DNA of 27,799 nucleotides, taken from contig CAWUKE010000008.1 of NCBI GenBank assembly GCA_963922935.1, positions 1 through 27,799 of the forward strand, in the 5' to 3' direction. Shown piece by piece: positions 8,231-16,080 of this stretch (position 1 is its first letter; every line of letters starts with the position of its first letter). The notes beneath the pieces were generated by a model that was not told the origin of the DNA, ran no database searches, and saw only the letters and a program-made list of their open reading frames with translations. This DNA is from Litorimonas sp963922935 (GTDB lineage Bacteria; Pseudomonadota; Alphaproteobacteria; Caulobacterales; Maricaulaceae). The position numbers were made by a program, and so were the translations under genes.

Positions 8231-8593
8231 GTCAGAGGGCCAGGCAGTTGCACCTTTCTTGTAAGGGTGAGGAAAGTCCGGGCTCCCTTGAAGCAGGATG
8301 CTGGCTAACGGCCAGCCGGGGCGACCCGAGGGAAAGTGCCACAGAGAGGAAACTACCGCCATGCGTGGCGGAAAAGCTGAAAGGGTGCGGTAAGAGCGCA
8401 CCGGGGCGAGGGCAACCAAGCCCGCACGGTAAACCCCATCCGGAGCAAAACCAAATAGGGACGGCATATCCTGCGCTTCATCAGGGTCGTCCGGGTCGGT
8501 TGCTAGAGCCTTTTCGCAAGGAAAGGCCCAGATGAATGGCTGCCCCTGCCTTTTATTAAGGTGGGACAGAACCCGGCTTATCGGCCCTCTGAC
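8231..8593 (+). ncRNA. rnpB: RNase P RNA (M1 RNA, bacterial class A)
   Basis: Catalytic RNA of about 363 nt that removes 5' leaders from pre-tRNAs. The ends pair perfectly as helix P1: GTCAGAGGGCC (8231-8241) with GGCCCTCTGAC (8583-8593). Conserved blocks are in order: GAGGAAAGTCCGGGC (about 8269-8283), the AGAGCGCACCG region (about 8393-8403), the AAACCCCATCCGGAGCAA and CCAAATAGGG blocks (about 8431-8460), and ACAGAACCCGGCTTA near 8567-8581. It lies between the methyltransferase and the mraZ control region. No clear T-tailed hairpin terminator follows. An open frame inside it (8248-8535) is not a gene. Confidence 0.96.
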
Positions 8594-8637
8594 TTTATCC
8601 CCCGCTTAAACACCTGACTCTGAACTTTTCTTACGGC

Positions 8638-8646
8638 TTATCCACA
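8638..8646 (+). promoter_or_regulatory. DnaA box upstream of the dcw cluster
   Basis: TTATCCACA is a perfect match to the strongest E. coli-type DnaA box. It lies in the 208-base gap between rnpB and mraZ, with a GANTC (GACTC, 8616-8620) close by. A single box points to transcriptional control by DnaA more than to an origin. A 9-mer can occur by chance. Confidence 0.4.
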
Positions 8647-8708
8647 TAACTCACAGACTGTTAAGACCTTAAGATGTATGCCTAACAAAACGTTTCAGTG
8701 GCGTAGAA

Positions 8709-8743
8709 GACCATGATTTCCCATGATATCCCACAACTATCCA
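8709..8743 (-). promoter_or_regulatory. MraZ-box array (putative mraZ operator)
   Basis: Read on the minus strand there are four TGG-headed pentamers exactly 10 bases apart: TGGAT (8739-8743), TGGGA (8729-8733), TGGGA (8719-8723) and TGGTC (8709-8713), each separated by 5 bases. The E. coli MraZ operator is three TGGGN repeats with 5-base spacers, so spacing and core match. The array ends about 58 bases before the mraZ ATG. Two boxes are exact, the outer two degenerate. Autorepression of the dcw cluster by MraZ is the expected role. Confidence 0.65.
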
Positions 8744-8801
8744 AGGCTGTGCAATCGCCCACTTTGCGCGCCTTGTCCTGGGCCACTGAACGGATTGAGG
8801 C

Positions 8802-9263
8802 ATGTTCCTCGGAAGCACGACAAACACAATTGATGCGAAAGGCCGGGTTAGCGTCCCGGCGCCGTTTCGCGATGTCGTCTCTGATGAGGCCATTTATGTC
8901 TGGCCGTCCGTCCATGGGGGTTTTCTCGAGGGCGGGGGGAAAGCCCTAATGGAAGCCTTGCAGCGCGAAATTTTTGACCGCGTGGCCGAGGGCTCGCTTT
9001 CGCCAGAGGCGGCCGAAGCGCAGCAAATGGCGCTGCTCGGCGGGGCGCGTCGTCTGCCTTATGATAAAACGGGGCGCATGGTCCTGCCGGAAGAGTTCCG
9101 TAATCATGCAGATCTTGGGATCAATGCAACCTTTGTGGGTCTGGGTAACCGCTTTGAGATTTGGGAGCCGGGCGCGCATGAGGACCGGATGCGGGCGGCG
9201 CGCGAAGTGTCCAAGACGACGCGCTTGCTCGGGGCGCCTCGGTTCGGTGGATCGGCTGTCTAA
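8802..9263 (+). CDS. mraZ: Transcriptional regulator MraZ
   Basis: First gene of the dcw cluster, 153 residues, a normal MraZ length. It has two tandem AbrB-like SpoVT/MraZ half-domains, each with the DxxxR DNA-binding signature: IDAKGRVSVPAPFR (about 10-23) and YDKTGRMVLPEEFR (about 87-100). MraZ forms a ring-shaped oligomer that binds spaced TGGGN repeats and in E. coli represses its own operon; such repeats are present just upstream. The start is ATG at 8802 with a G-rich but very close ribosome site. Its stop overlaps the rsmH start by one base (TAATG). Confidence 0.95.
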   Translation: MFLGSTTNTIDAKGRVSVPAPFRDVVSDEAIYVWPSVHGGFLEGGGKALMEALQREIFDRVAEGSLSPEAAEAQQMALLGGARRLPYDKTGRMVLPEEFRNHADLGINATFVGLGNRFEIWEPGAHEDRMRAAREVSKTTRLLGAPRFGGSAV

Positions 9264-10252
9264 TGACGGATCGGCCACATATCCCTGTCATGCTGGAGAG
9301 TGTTCTGGCGGCGGCAAACGTGCAGGACGACGAAACGGTCGTCGACGCCACCTTCGGCTTTGGGGGTTACAGCGAAGCTTTGCTGAAGTCGGCGAATTGT
9401 CAGGTAGTCGGGTTGGATCGAGATCCAACAGTTCGTCCCCGTGCGGCGGTTCTGTCAGAGCGCTATGCGGGGCGGTTCCGGCTGGTCGAGACACCGTTTT
9501 CGCAAATGGATCAGCACGATCTGCCGCCCGTCGATGTAGTTGTTTTCGACATTGGCGTGTCGTCTATGCAGATTAATCAGGCAGAGCGCGGGTTTTCTTT
9601 TCAAAAAGACGGACCGCTAGACATGCGGATGAGCCGGTCTGGGCCCAGCGCGCAAGATGCGGTGATGCAGCTATCAGAAAGCGAGCTGGCGGCGCTGTTT
9701 CACGTTTATGGAGAAGAGCGTCATGCGCGGCGTGCGGCGCGCCGTATTGTTGAAGCGCGGGCCGAGGGCGAAATCGGCACAACGGCACAATTGGCAGAGA
9801 TCGTTGAGAAAGCGATTGGTCGGACTGGGAAAATCCATCCGGCGACACGCGTGTTTCAGGCCTTACGGATTTTCATCAATGATGAGCTCGGAGAGCTTTA
9901 TCGCGGGCTTTGCGCAGCGGAAAGCCTATTGAAGCCCGGTGGGCGATTAGTGGTTGTCACATTTCACAGTCTTGAAGATCGTATCGCAAAGCAATTTCTG
10001 CGTGATCGATCCGGTGAGGTCGAAGGGGGCTCACGCTACGCGCCTGCAGTTGAGGTGTCGGGTCCCGCAGCTACATTCTGTTTGCCGCGTCGCAGTGTGG
10101 TGAAGCCAAGTCGTGCGGAAGAGGCGGCTAATCCGAGAGCGCGCTCCGCCAAGCTTCGCTATGCCGTCAGAACGGACGCGCCTGCTTTGCCATCTGATCC
10201 GAACTGGTCGCCCGCGCGTCAAAGCCTGCCTGTCTTGGAGCAGCTGTCATGA
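9263..10252 (+). CDS. rsmH: 16S rRNA (cytosine1402-N4)-methyltransferase RsmH
   Basis: SAM-dependent methyltransferase of 329 residues (formerly MraW) that modifies N4 of C1402 in the ribosomal P site. The N-terminal HIPVMLESVL and the SAM-binding VVDATFGFGGYSEALL (about 26-41) are diagnostic, followed by VGLDRDP, VFDIGVSSMQI, ERGFSFQKDGPLDMRM and the late GGRLVVVTFHSLEDRI block. It begins at an ATG sharing one base with the mraZ stop and ends in an ATGA overlap with ftsL, so it should be translated in coupling with both. Confidence 0.97.
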   Translation: MTDRPHIPVMLESVLAAANVQDDETVVDATFGFGGYSEALLKSANCQVVGLDRDPTVRPRAAVLSERYAGRFRLVETPFSQMDQHDLPPVDVVVFDIGVSSMQINQAERGFSFQKDGPLDMRMSRSGPSAQDAVMQLSESELAALFHVYGEERHARRAARRIVEARAEGEIGTTAQLAEIVEKAIGRTGKIHPATRVFQALRIFINDELGELYRGLCAAESLLKPGGRLVVVTFHSLEDRIAKQFLRDRSGEVEGGSRYAPAVEVSGPAATFCLPRRSVVKPSRAEEAANPRARSAKLRYAVRTDAPALPSDPNWSPARQSLPVLEQLS

Positions 10253-10560
10253 CGCAGGGCTACGTTTTCACGCCGGTTGAGCGGGCCTCGCGTCGTTTGG
10301 GGCTGTTCCTGTTGATCGTGATCGGTGTTTTGCTGACTGTTGCGCTCTTTTACGTCAAAACCGGCGCGAAAGAAGCGCGGGCTGAGGTGGTGGCGTTAGA
10401 GCGTCAAATTTCGACTGAGCGTACGGCGATTGCGGTTCTTGAGGCAGAAAAAGCTGTTCTGACAAATCCTGTCCGCCTGCGCGAGCTGTCGACTGAGCGT
10501 CTGGGGCTGGCGCCGATTGAGGTTGAGGCCACGCGGGCACGTGTCGAGGTCGAAGGATGA
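10249..10560 (+). CDS. ftsL: Cell division protein FtsL
   Basis: Small bitopic membrane protein of 103 residues; with FtsQ and FtsB it activates FtsWI at the septum. It has a short cytosolic N-terminus, one TM (about 18-36, LGLFLLIVIGVLLTVALFY) and a periplasmic leucine-zipper-like coiled coil (about 40-70, rich in Ala/Glu with LERQISTERTAIAVLEAEKAVL). The following TNPVRLRELSTERLGLAPIE segment is the conserved FtsL end. Sequence conservation of FtsL is low, so position between rsmH and ftsI carries much of the weight. It has ATGA overlaps on both sides. Confidence 0.9.
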   Translation: MTQGYVFTPVERASRRLGLFLLIVIGVLLTVALFYVKTGAKEARAEVVALERQISTERTAIAVLEAEKAVLTNPVRLRELSTERLGLAPIEVEATRARVEVEG

Positions 10561-12218
10561 GTGCGGTCGAGCGTCAAGCGCCAGCGATCCTCTCTGTCGC
10601 TGATGTCGAATATGCGGCGGTTAATGAGGGCCGGATCCGTATCCGTATCAGCCTTGTGCTGTTCCTGTTTATGATCGGGATCGTCATCGTGCGTCTGGCC
10701 GAAGTAGCGCTCTTTTCACCTGACAGCCATCGTCGTGCTGTGCCGATGGCGGATATGACAACGCGGGCCGATCTGACGGATCGCAACGGTGTTTTGTTGG
10801 CGACGACGCTTTCGACTTATTCGCTCTATGCGGAGCCACGGCGGATTTGGAATGCTGAAGAGACGGCGGATGCTTTGCTTCGCGTGCGGGCTAATCTTGA
10901 TCGGTCCAAACTGGTCGGGCAGCTCAAGAGCGATCGGGCCTTTGTCTGGTTGGATCGGGGGCTGTCACCCAAAGAGCATCAGGCCATATTCGATCTCGGC
11001 CATCCGGGCCTCGGTTTCAGGACTGAGCCAAAACGGGTTTATCCGGCGGCGCCTCTCGCGGCGCATTTTGTGGGGTGGACGGACATCGATCTGCAAGGTG
11101 CAGCGGCGTCGGAGCGGGCGCTGAACGGACGTTTATCGGCCCCGGATGCGCCGGATGTTGCGTTATCTCTCGATACGCGGGTTCAATTTGCTCTCGGGGA
11201 AGAGCTGGCGGCGGCAATGGATACATTTTCCGCAAAATCTGCTGCAGGCGTTGTGATCGACGTGACCACAGGTGAGCTTATCGCCATGGTGTCTCTACCA
11301 GATTTTAATGCCAATGCAGTCGGCGAGGCTTCGCCGGAATCTCGCTTTAATACCGCCGCAATGGCAACTTACGATTTGGGTTCAGTCTTCAAGCCCTTAA
11401 CGGTCGCGATGGCCTTGCAAGAGGGTTTAACCGAACGCGAGGAAATCTTCCCGGTGCATAAGCCTTACAACGTGCTTGGAAAATATATTCGGGATGATCA
11501 CCCGTCTGAGGTTCCGCTCAATTTGGACGGTGTCTTGGCGGAAAGTTCTAACCGCGGAACGGCAATGCTCGCGCAACGTATCGGGGCGGAGCGGCAGCAA
11601 TATTATCTGCGGGAATTAGGCTTGTTGTCCCGTGTCCCATATGAGTTGCAAGAAAGCGCACGTCCGCAAGTGCAGTCGCGTTGGGGCGAAATGGCGACTG
11701 TGACGGTGTCCTATGGGCATGGTCTTGCGGTCACGCCTCTCGCCTTGGTGACGGCTATTGCGGCTACTGTGAATGACGGGGTTTACGTGCAGCCGACGGT
11801 CGTTAAGCGCGACGCGTCTCGCCAGCCGGAAACGCGGCGCGTGTTTACCTCAGAAACCGCTCAGAATGTTGTGGAGATGATGCGTTTTACAGTCACGGAT
11901 GGAACAGGTCGCCGGGCAGATGTTCCGGGCTTTGGTGTGATGGGAAAAACCGGCACGGCGGAAAAACCGTCTGCGACGGGGGGCTATGATCGGGACCGAT
12001 TGGTCACGTCTTTTGTCGCGGCATGGCCGCACACATCGCCGCGTTATGCCATGATCATTACGCTGGATGAACCCCAAGCGGCCGAAGGCACATTTGGCTA
12101 CGCCACGGCAGGCTGGAACGCTGCGCCGACAGCGGGCCGGGTCATTGAACGGATCGGTCCGATGTTGCCGGGGTCTCGCGAGGCCAAGCGCACCGCCGCG
12201 TTGGAGGTCACGCCATGA
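10557..12218 (+). CDS. ftsI: Septal peptidoglycan transpeptidase FtsI (PBP3)
   Basis: Class B penicillin-binding protein, 553 residues, which cross-links septal peptidoglycan together with FtsW. A single TM anchor (about 29-49) is followed by the PBP dimerisation domain and the transpeptidase domain. The catalytic motifs are SVFK with nucleophile Ser276, SSN (330-332) and KTG (464-466). The region ADLTDRNGVLLATTLSTYSLYAEP is the usual start of the pedestal domain. It overlaps ftsL and murE by 4 bases each (ATGA). Length and motifs are complete, with no sign of an acquired resistant form. Confidence 0.96.
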   Translation: MSAVERQAPAILSVADVEYAAVNEGRIRIRISLVLFLFMIGIVIVRLAEVALFSPDSHRRAVPMADMTTRADLTDRNGVLLATTLSTYSLYAEPRRIWNAEETADALLRVRANLDRSKLVGQLKSDRAFVWLDRGLSPKEHQAIFDLGHPGLGFRTEPKRVYPAAPLAAHFVGWTDIDLQGAAASERALNGRLSAPDAPDVALSLDTRVQFALGEELAAAMDTFSAKSAAGVVIDVTTGELIAMVSLPDFNANAVGEASPESRFNTAAMATYDLGSVFKPLTVAMALQEGLTEREEIFPVHKPYNVLGKYIRDDHPSEVPLNLDGVLAESSNRGTAMLAQRIGAERQQYYLRELGLLSRVPYELQESARPQVQSRWGEMATVTVSYGHGLAVTPLALVTAIAATVNDGVYVQPTVVKRDASRQPETRRVFTSETAQNVVEMMRFTVTDGTGRRADVPGFGVMGKTGTAEKPSATGGYDRDRLVTSFVAAWPHTSPRYAMIITLDEPQAAEGTFGYATAGWNAAPTAGRVIERIGPMLPGSREAKRTAALEVTP

Positions 12219-13636
12219 CGGTAACGCTAAAGCTCGGTGATTTTGGTTTGGAAGGCTCAGCAAGGGTTACGGGCCTGACGGCGGACTCCCGCCAAGTGAA
12301 GCCTGGCTTTATCTTTGCGGCCTTGCCTGGAACGGCTTTGGATGGCCGCGATTTCATTCCGCAAGCCGTTGGAAATGGTGCCGTGGCGATCATTAGCACG
12401 CCCGACGCGGATACGATGGGTTTGCCGCTCATCGCGTCTGAAAATCCGCGACTGGATTATGCAAGAGCCGCTAAAATCTTGTTCCCAGATCAGCCCGCCA
12501 CAGTTGTCGCGGTCACAGGCACCAATGGTAAAAGCAGCACGGTCGAGTTTCTGCGTCAAATCTGGGCTTATGCCGGACATCCGGCAGCCTGTTTTGGAAC
12601 GCTAGGCGTGCGTTCGCCTAAGGGCTTGGCTAAGATGAGCCATACGACGCCGGATGCGTTGGCTTTGCATGAGACCTTGCAGGGTCTAGCTGACCAGGGC
12701 GTAACGCACGCCGCCATGGAGGCGTCTAGCCACGGCCTTGATCAATACCGGATGGATGAGGTCGCCCTCACGGCAGCGGGTTTCACAAACCTTACCCAAG
12801 ATCATTATGATTATCATGAGAGCCCTGAGGCCTATTTCGCGGCCAAGAAACGGCTCTTTTTAGAGCTACTGCCAGAGCGTAGCCCGGCTGTGATCATGGT
12901 TGATAGCCCTGAGGGGCGGGAGCTCTTAGACGACTGTCTCGCTGTGCCGCATTATGTGCGTCAGGTGGGCTGGGGCGGTCGTGACGTCCGCATTATTGAG
13001 ATCATGCCCCGTGCGAGCAGCCAGCTTCTAACGCTCAGTGTCGATGGTGAACGCGTCACGGTTGAACTGCCTCTGGCTGCAGAATTTCAGGCGTTGAATG
13101 CTGTGACCGCTCTCGCTTTGGCTTTGGCAACCGGTGTGCCTCGGGATGTTGGTGTGGCGGCTCTTGGAAACCTTACGGGTGTGGCTGGTCGGCTGGAAAT
13201 TGCGGGCCATAAAGACGGCGCGCCTATCTTTGTTGATTTTGCGCACACGGAAGACGGTCTTCGGAAGGTTCTGCAAAATGTTCGCCCCCATGTGGAGGGG
13301 AACCTGCGCGTTGTCTTTGGCTGCGGCGGAGACCGCGACCCGCTGAAGCGCCCCAAGATGGGGTCTGTGGCCGCGAAGTTTGCTGACGATGTGATTGTCA
13401 CTGACGACAATCCGCGCACGGAAGAGGCCAGCTTGATCCGCGCCGCCGTAATGGAAGGGTGTCCAGACGCCACTGAAATTGGGGATCGACGCGACGCAAT
13501 CGCCGAAGGGATTTCCCGCTTGCAACCGGGTGATTGTCTGGTGGTGGCGGGCAAAGGTCACGAGACAGGTCAGATTGTCGGTGAAACGGTTATCCCGTTT
13601 AACGATGTTACCGTCGTGCAGGATTTGCTGTCATGA
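12215..13636 (+). CDS. murE: UDP-MurNAc-L-Ala-D-Glu:meso-DAP ligase MurE
   Basis: Cytosolic Mur ligase of 473 residues adding the third stem-peptide residue. ATP-binding GTNGKSS lies at 102-108. DNPR at 398-401 is the meso-diaminopimelate recognition motif (lysine-adding enzymes differ here), so the organism makes DAP-type peptidoglycan. HTTPDAL, MEASSHGLDQYR and GCGGDRDPLKRPKMG are further family blocks. The central-domain motif reads DFAHTEDGL, a small variation on the common DYAHTPDAL. The ATG forms a 4-base overlap with ftsI, and the 3' end does the same with murF. Confidence 0.96.
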   Translation: MTVTLKLGDFGLEGSARVTGLTADSRQVKPGFIFAALPGTALDGRDFIPQAVGNGAVAIISTPDADTMGLPLIASENPRLDYARAAKILFPDQPATVVAVTGTNGKSSTVEFLRQIWAYAGHPAACFGTLGVRSPKGLAKMSHTTPDALALHETLQGLADQGVTHAAMEASSHGLDQYRMDEVALTAAGFTNLTQDHYDYHESPEAYFAAKKRLFLELLPERSPAVIMVDSPEGRELLDDCLAVPHYVRQVGWGGRDVRIIEIMPRASSQLLTLSVDGERVTVELPLAAEFQALNAVTALALALATGVPRDVGVAALGNLTGVAGRLEIAGHKDGAPIFVDFAHTEDGLRKVLQNVRPHVEGNLRVVFGCGGDRDPLKRPKMGSVAAKFADDVIVTDDNPRTEEASLIRAAVMEGCPDATEIGDRRDAIAEGISRLQPGDCLVVAGKGHETGQIVGETVIPFNDVTVVQDLLS

Positions 13637-14982
13637 GCGCTTTGTGGACATCTGACGAGATCGCTGCAGCAACAGGGGGGCAAGTCCTCGAGGCCTTTGA
13701 GGTGTCGGGTCTATCGATTGACTCGCGCACAACGCAGCCTGGCGATCTCTTTGTGCCCATTGTCGCCGAACGGGATGGACATGATTTTATCCCGGCGGCC
13801 TTGAAAGCCGGCGCGTCAGGGGTTCTGACGGCGCAGAATTTCGATGGGCCTGCCGTCAAAGTTGCAGATACGACAGTCGCGCTGGGTGCCCTGGGTAAGG
13901 CGGGTCGGGACCGATCTGCAGCAAAAAGGGTCGCGGTCACAGGTTCAGTCGGCAAGACGAGTGTCAAAGACGCTTTGGCCGTCATGTTCGCGGCGCTGGG
14001 GAAAACCCATAAGAGCCAGCGAAGCTTCAATAATCACTTTGGCGTCCCAATTACACTTGCGACCCTGCCGAGGGACGCAGAATTTGCGGTCTTTGAAACG
14101 GGCATGAACCATGCGGGCGAATTGACCGAGCTTTCGAAACAGGTCACCCCAGATGTCGCTTTGATCACCACTGTTGCGGGTGCGCACCGCGCGCACTTTG
14201 ATAGCATTGAAGCGATTGCCGATGCGAAGGCTGAAATTCGCTACGGCTTGAAACCGGGCGGAACGCTGATTCTCAATGCGGATAATGCTTACACGCCGCG
14301 TATCATGGCGCAGTCCGAAGGTCTTGAGATTCTCACTTTCGGAAGAGGCGGTCAGGTTCGCACTGTTAACGCCACGACCCATGCAGACGGTGGGACGGTG
14401 ACACTTGATATAAACGGACAAGCACTTGACGTTTCGCACAGCCTGTCCGGCGCGCATTGGGCGTCGAACATAGCGGCCTGTATAGCGGTTGGTCACGCAC
14501 TGGGCGATGATCTGGAAGCCTGTGCGCGAGCGCTGGCGGCTGCGACAGAGAGCGAGGGGCGCGGTGATGCGCACCAAGTCAGTGTCTATGGGAAAGACAT
14601 CACGCTGATCGATCAAAGCTATAATGCCAACCCGGCGTCTATGCGCGCTGCGATTGAGGCGGCTGCCCTTCATCCGGGTCGAAATATCGCCTTGCTGGGC
14701 GAAATGAAGGAATTAGGCGCGGACGAACTCGCGCTACATGCCGCCTTGGCGGAGCCCCTGGAAGCGGCGGGGTTTTCGCGCGTCCTGACAGTGGGGGAGT
14801 GCATGCGCGCTTTGCGCGGTGCGTTGCCGCGACAGATGCGGGCCGCCAATGCGGACAGTGCAGACGGAGTTGTCGAAGCGCTCGCTGAAGAGCTGCGGGA
14901 TGGGGATGTGCTGCTGATCAAGGGCAGCAACGCGACGGGGCTCGGCGCGCTGGCGCGTCGTCTGAAAGCCGGGGAGGGCTAA
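13633..14982 (+). CDS. murF: UDP-MurNAc-tripeptide:D-Ala-D-Ala ligase MurF
   Basis: Mur ligase of 449 residues adding the D-Ala-D-Ala dipeptide (made by Ddl, encoded downstream) to complete the UDP-MurNAc pentapeptide. The N-terminal GLSIDSRTTQPGDLFVPIVAERDGHDFI is the typical uridine-binding domain. The P-loop GSVGKTS is at 104-110, followed by NNHFGVPITLATLP and FETGMNHAGELTELS. IDQSYNANPASMRAAIEA and LLGEMKELG mark the C-terminal domain. It has an ATGA overlap with murE and a 3-base gap to mraY. Confidence 0.96.
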   Translation: MSALWTSDEIAAATGGQVLEAFEVSGLSIDSRTTQPGDLFVPIVAERDGHDFIPAALKAGASGVLTAQNFDGPAVKVADTTVALGALGKAGRDRSAAKRVAVTGSVGKTSVKDALAVMFAALGKTHKSQRSFNNHFGVPITLATLPRDAEFAVFETGMNHAGELTELSKQVTPDVALITTVAGAHRAHFDSIEAIADAKAEIRYGLKPGGTLILNADNAYTPRIMAQSEGLEILTFGRGGQVRTVNATTHADGGTVTLDINGQALDVSHSLSGAHWASNIAACIAVGHALGDDLEACARALAAATESEGRGDAHQVSVYGKDITLIDQSYNANPASMRAAIEAAALHPGRNIALLGEMKELGADELALHAALAEPLEAAGFSRVLTVGECMRALRGALPRQMRAANADSADGVVEALAEELRDGDVLLIKGSNATGLGALARRLKAGEG

Positions 14983-14985
14983 GGG

Positions 14986-16080
14986 ATGTTTTATGAGTGG
15001 CTGGCGCCGTTGGGTGAAGAGTTTCAGCTTTTCAACCTGTTCAACTATCTGACGTTCCGCACGGGCGGCGCGATTATGACGTCGCTGATCATCTGCTTCG
15101 TCATTGGCCCGCGCATGATCGATGGATTGCGTGCGCGCCAAGGTAAAGGGCAACCTATTCGTGAGGACGGCCCAGAGTCACACATAATTCAAAAAGCCGG
15201 AACGCCAACGATGGGCGGCCTGATGATCTTATTGGCTGTCGTGATTTCGACCTTGCTGTGGGGGAACTTACGCAGCCCGTTTCTTTGGATGGTTTTCCTT
15301 GTGACGGCAGGGTTTGGCCTGATTGGCTTCTATGATGACTATTTGAAAGTCAGTCGACAATCTCATAAGGGATTTTCCGGTAAAATCAGGCTGTTGCTCG
15401 AGTTTCTTATCGCGGGCGTGGCGGTTTATTTCCTCTCTGCCGCGATGCCAACGGAAGGGGGTTTTAATACAGGCCTGGCTGTTCCGCTCCTGCAGAATAC
15501 TTGGATCAATTTGGGGTTACTTTTCATTCCCTTTGGCTGTTTTGTCATTGTCGGAAGCGCAAACGCTGTGAACCTCACGGATGGGCTTGATGGCCTCGCG
15601 ATCGTTCCCGTTATGATTGCCTGTATGGCTTTAGCCTTTATCGCCTACCTCGTCGGCAATGCGGTCTTTTCGGACTATCTTGGCGTGCCCTTTGTGCCGG
15701 GTTCGGGCGAAGTCACGATTTTCCTCGGGGCCATCATTGGGGCGTCGCTTGGGTTCCTCTGGTTCAATGCCCCGCCTGCGATGATCTTTATGGGAGATAC
15801 CGGCAGTTTAGCCCTCGGCGGGGCTTTGGGAACGACGGCTGTTGCGATCAAGCATGAAATCGTTTTGGCGATTATTGGTGGTCTGTTCGTTCTGGAGGCC
15901 GTCTCTGTGATCGTCCAGGTGACGAGCTTTAAGCTGACCGGGAAACGTGTTTTCCGGATGGCCCCGATCCATCATCACTTTGAAAAGAAAGGGTGGGCAG
16001 AACCCACGATCGTGATCCGCTTTTGGATCATTGCGATCGTTCTGGCTTTGATCGGCCTCTCCACCTTGAAGCTGCGCTAA
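14986..16080 (+). CDS. mraY: Phospho-MurNAc-pentapeptide translocase MraY
   Basis: Polytopic inner-membrane enzyme of 364 residues that transfers phospho-MurNAc-pentapeptide to undecaprenyl phosphate to give lipid I. About ten hydrophobic segments are visible. Diagnostic cytosolic motifs are present: GTPTMGGL, GFYDDYLKV (aspartate pair), NLTDGLDGLA, FMGDTGSLALGG and the terminal APIHHHFEKKGW. It starts three bases after murF, with AAGGG as a short-spaced ribosome site, and its stop overlaps the murD ATG by one base. Confidence 0.97.
   Translation: MFYEWLAPLGEEFQLFNLFNYLTFRTGGAIMTSLIICFVIGPRMIDGLRARQGKGQPIREDGPESHIIQKAGTPTMGGLMILLAVVISTLLWGNLRSPFLWMVFLVTAGFGLIGFYDDYLKVSRQSHKGFSGKIRLLLEFLIAGVAVYFLSAAMPTEGGFNTGLAVPLLQNTWINLGLLFIPFGCFVIVGSANAVNLTDGLDGLAIVPVMIACMALAFIAYLVGNAVFSDYLGVPFVPGSGEVTIFLGAIIGASLGFLWFNAPPAMIFMGDTGSLALGGALGTTAVAIKHEIVLAIIGGLFVLEAVSVIVQVTSFKLTGKRVFRMAPIHHHFEKKGWAEPTIVIRFWIIAIVLALIGLSTLKLR

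Noticed and set aside
8248..8535. 95-codon open frame on the + strand
   Set aside because: It lies wholly within the RNase P RNA and its translation is only the conserved RNA blocks.
8661..8672. TTAA...TTAA pair as a CtrA box upstream of mraZ
   Set aside because: The spacer is 4 bases, not 7, so it does not fit the CtrA consensus.
9696..9711. Second parS-like site in rsmH (TGTTTCACGT followed by TTATGG)
   Set aside because: Only the left half matches (11/16); it encodes a conserved LFHVYG segment, which explains it.
13945..14673. 242-codon minus-strand open frame
   Set aside because: Shadow of murF, which is complete and well conserved in the forward frame.
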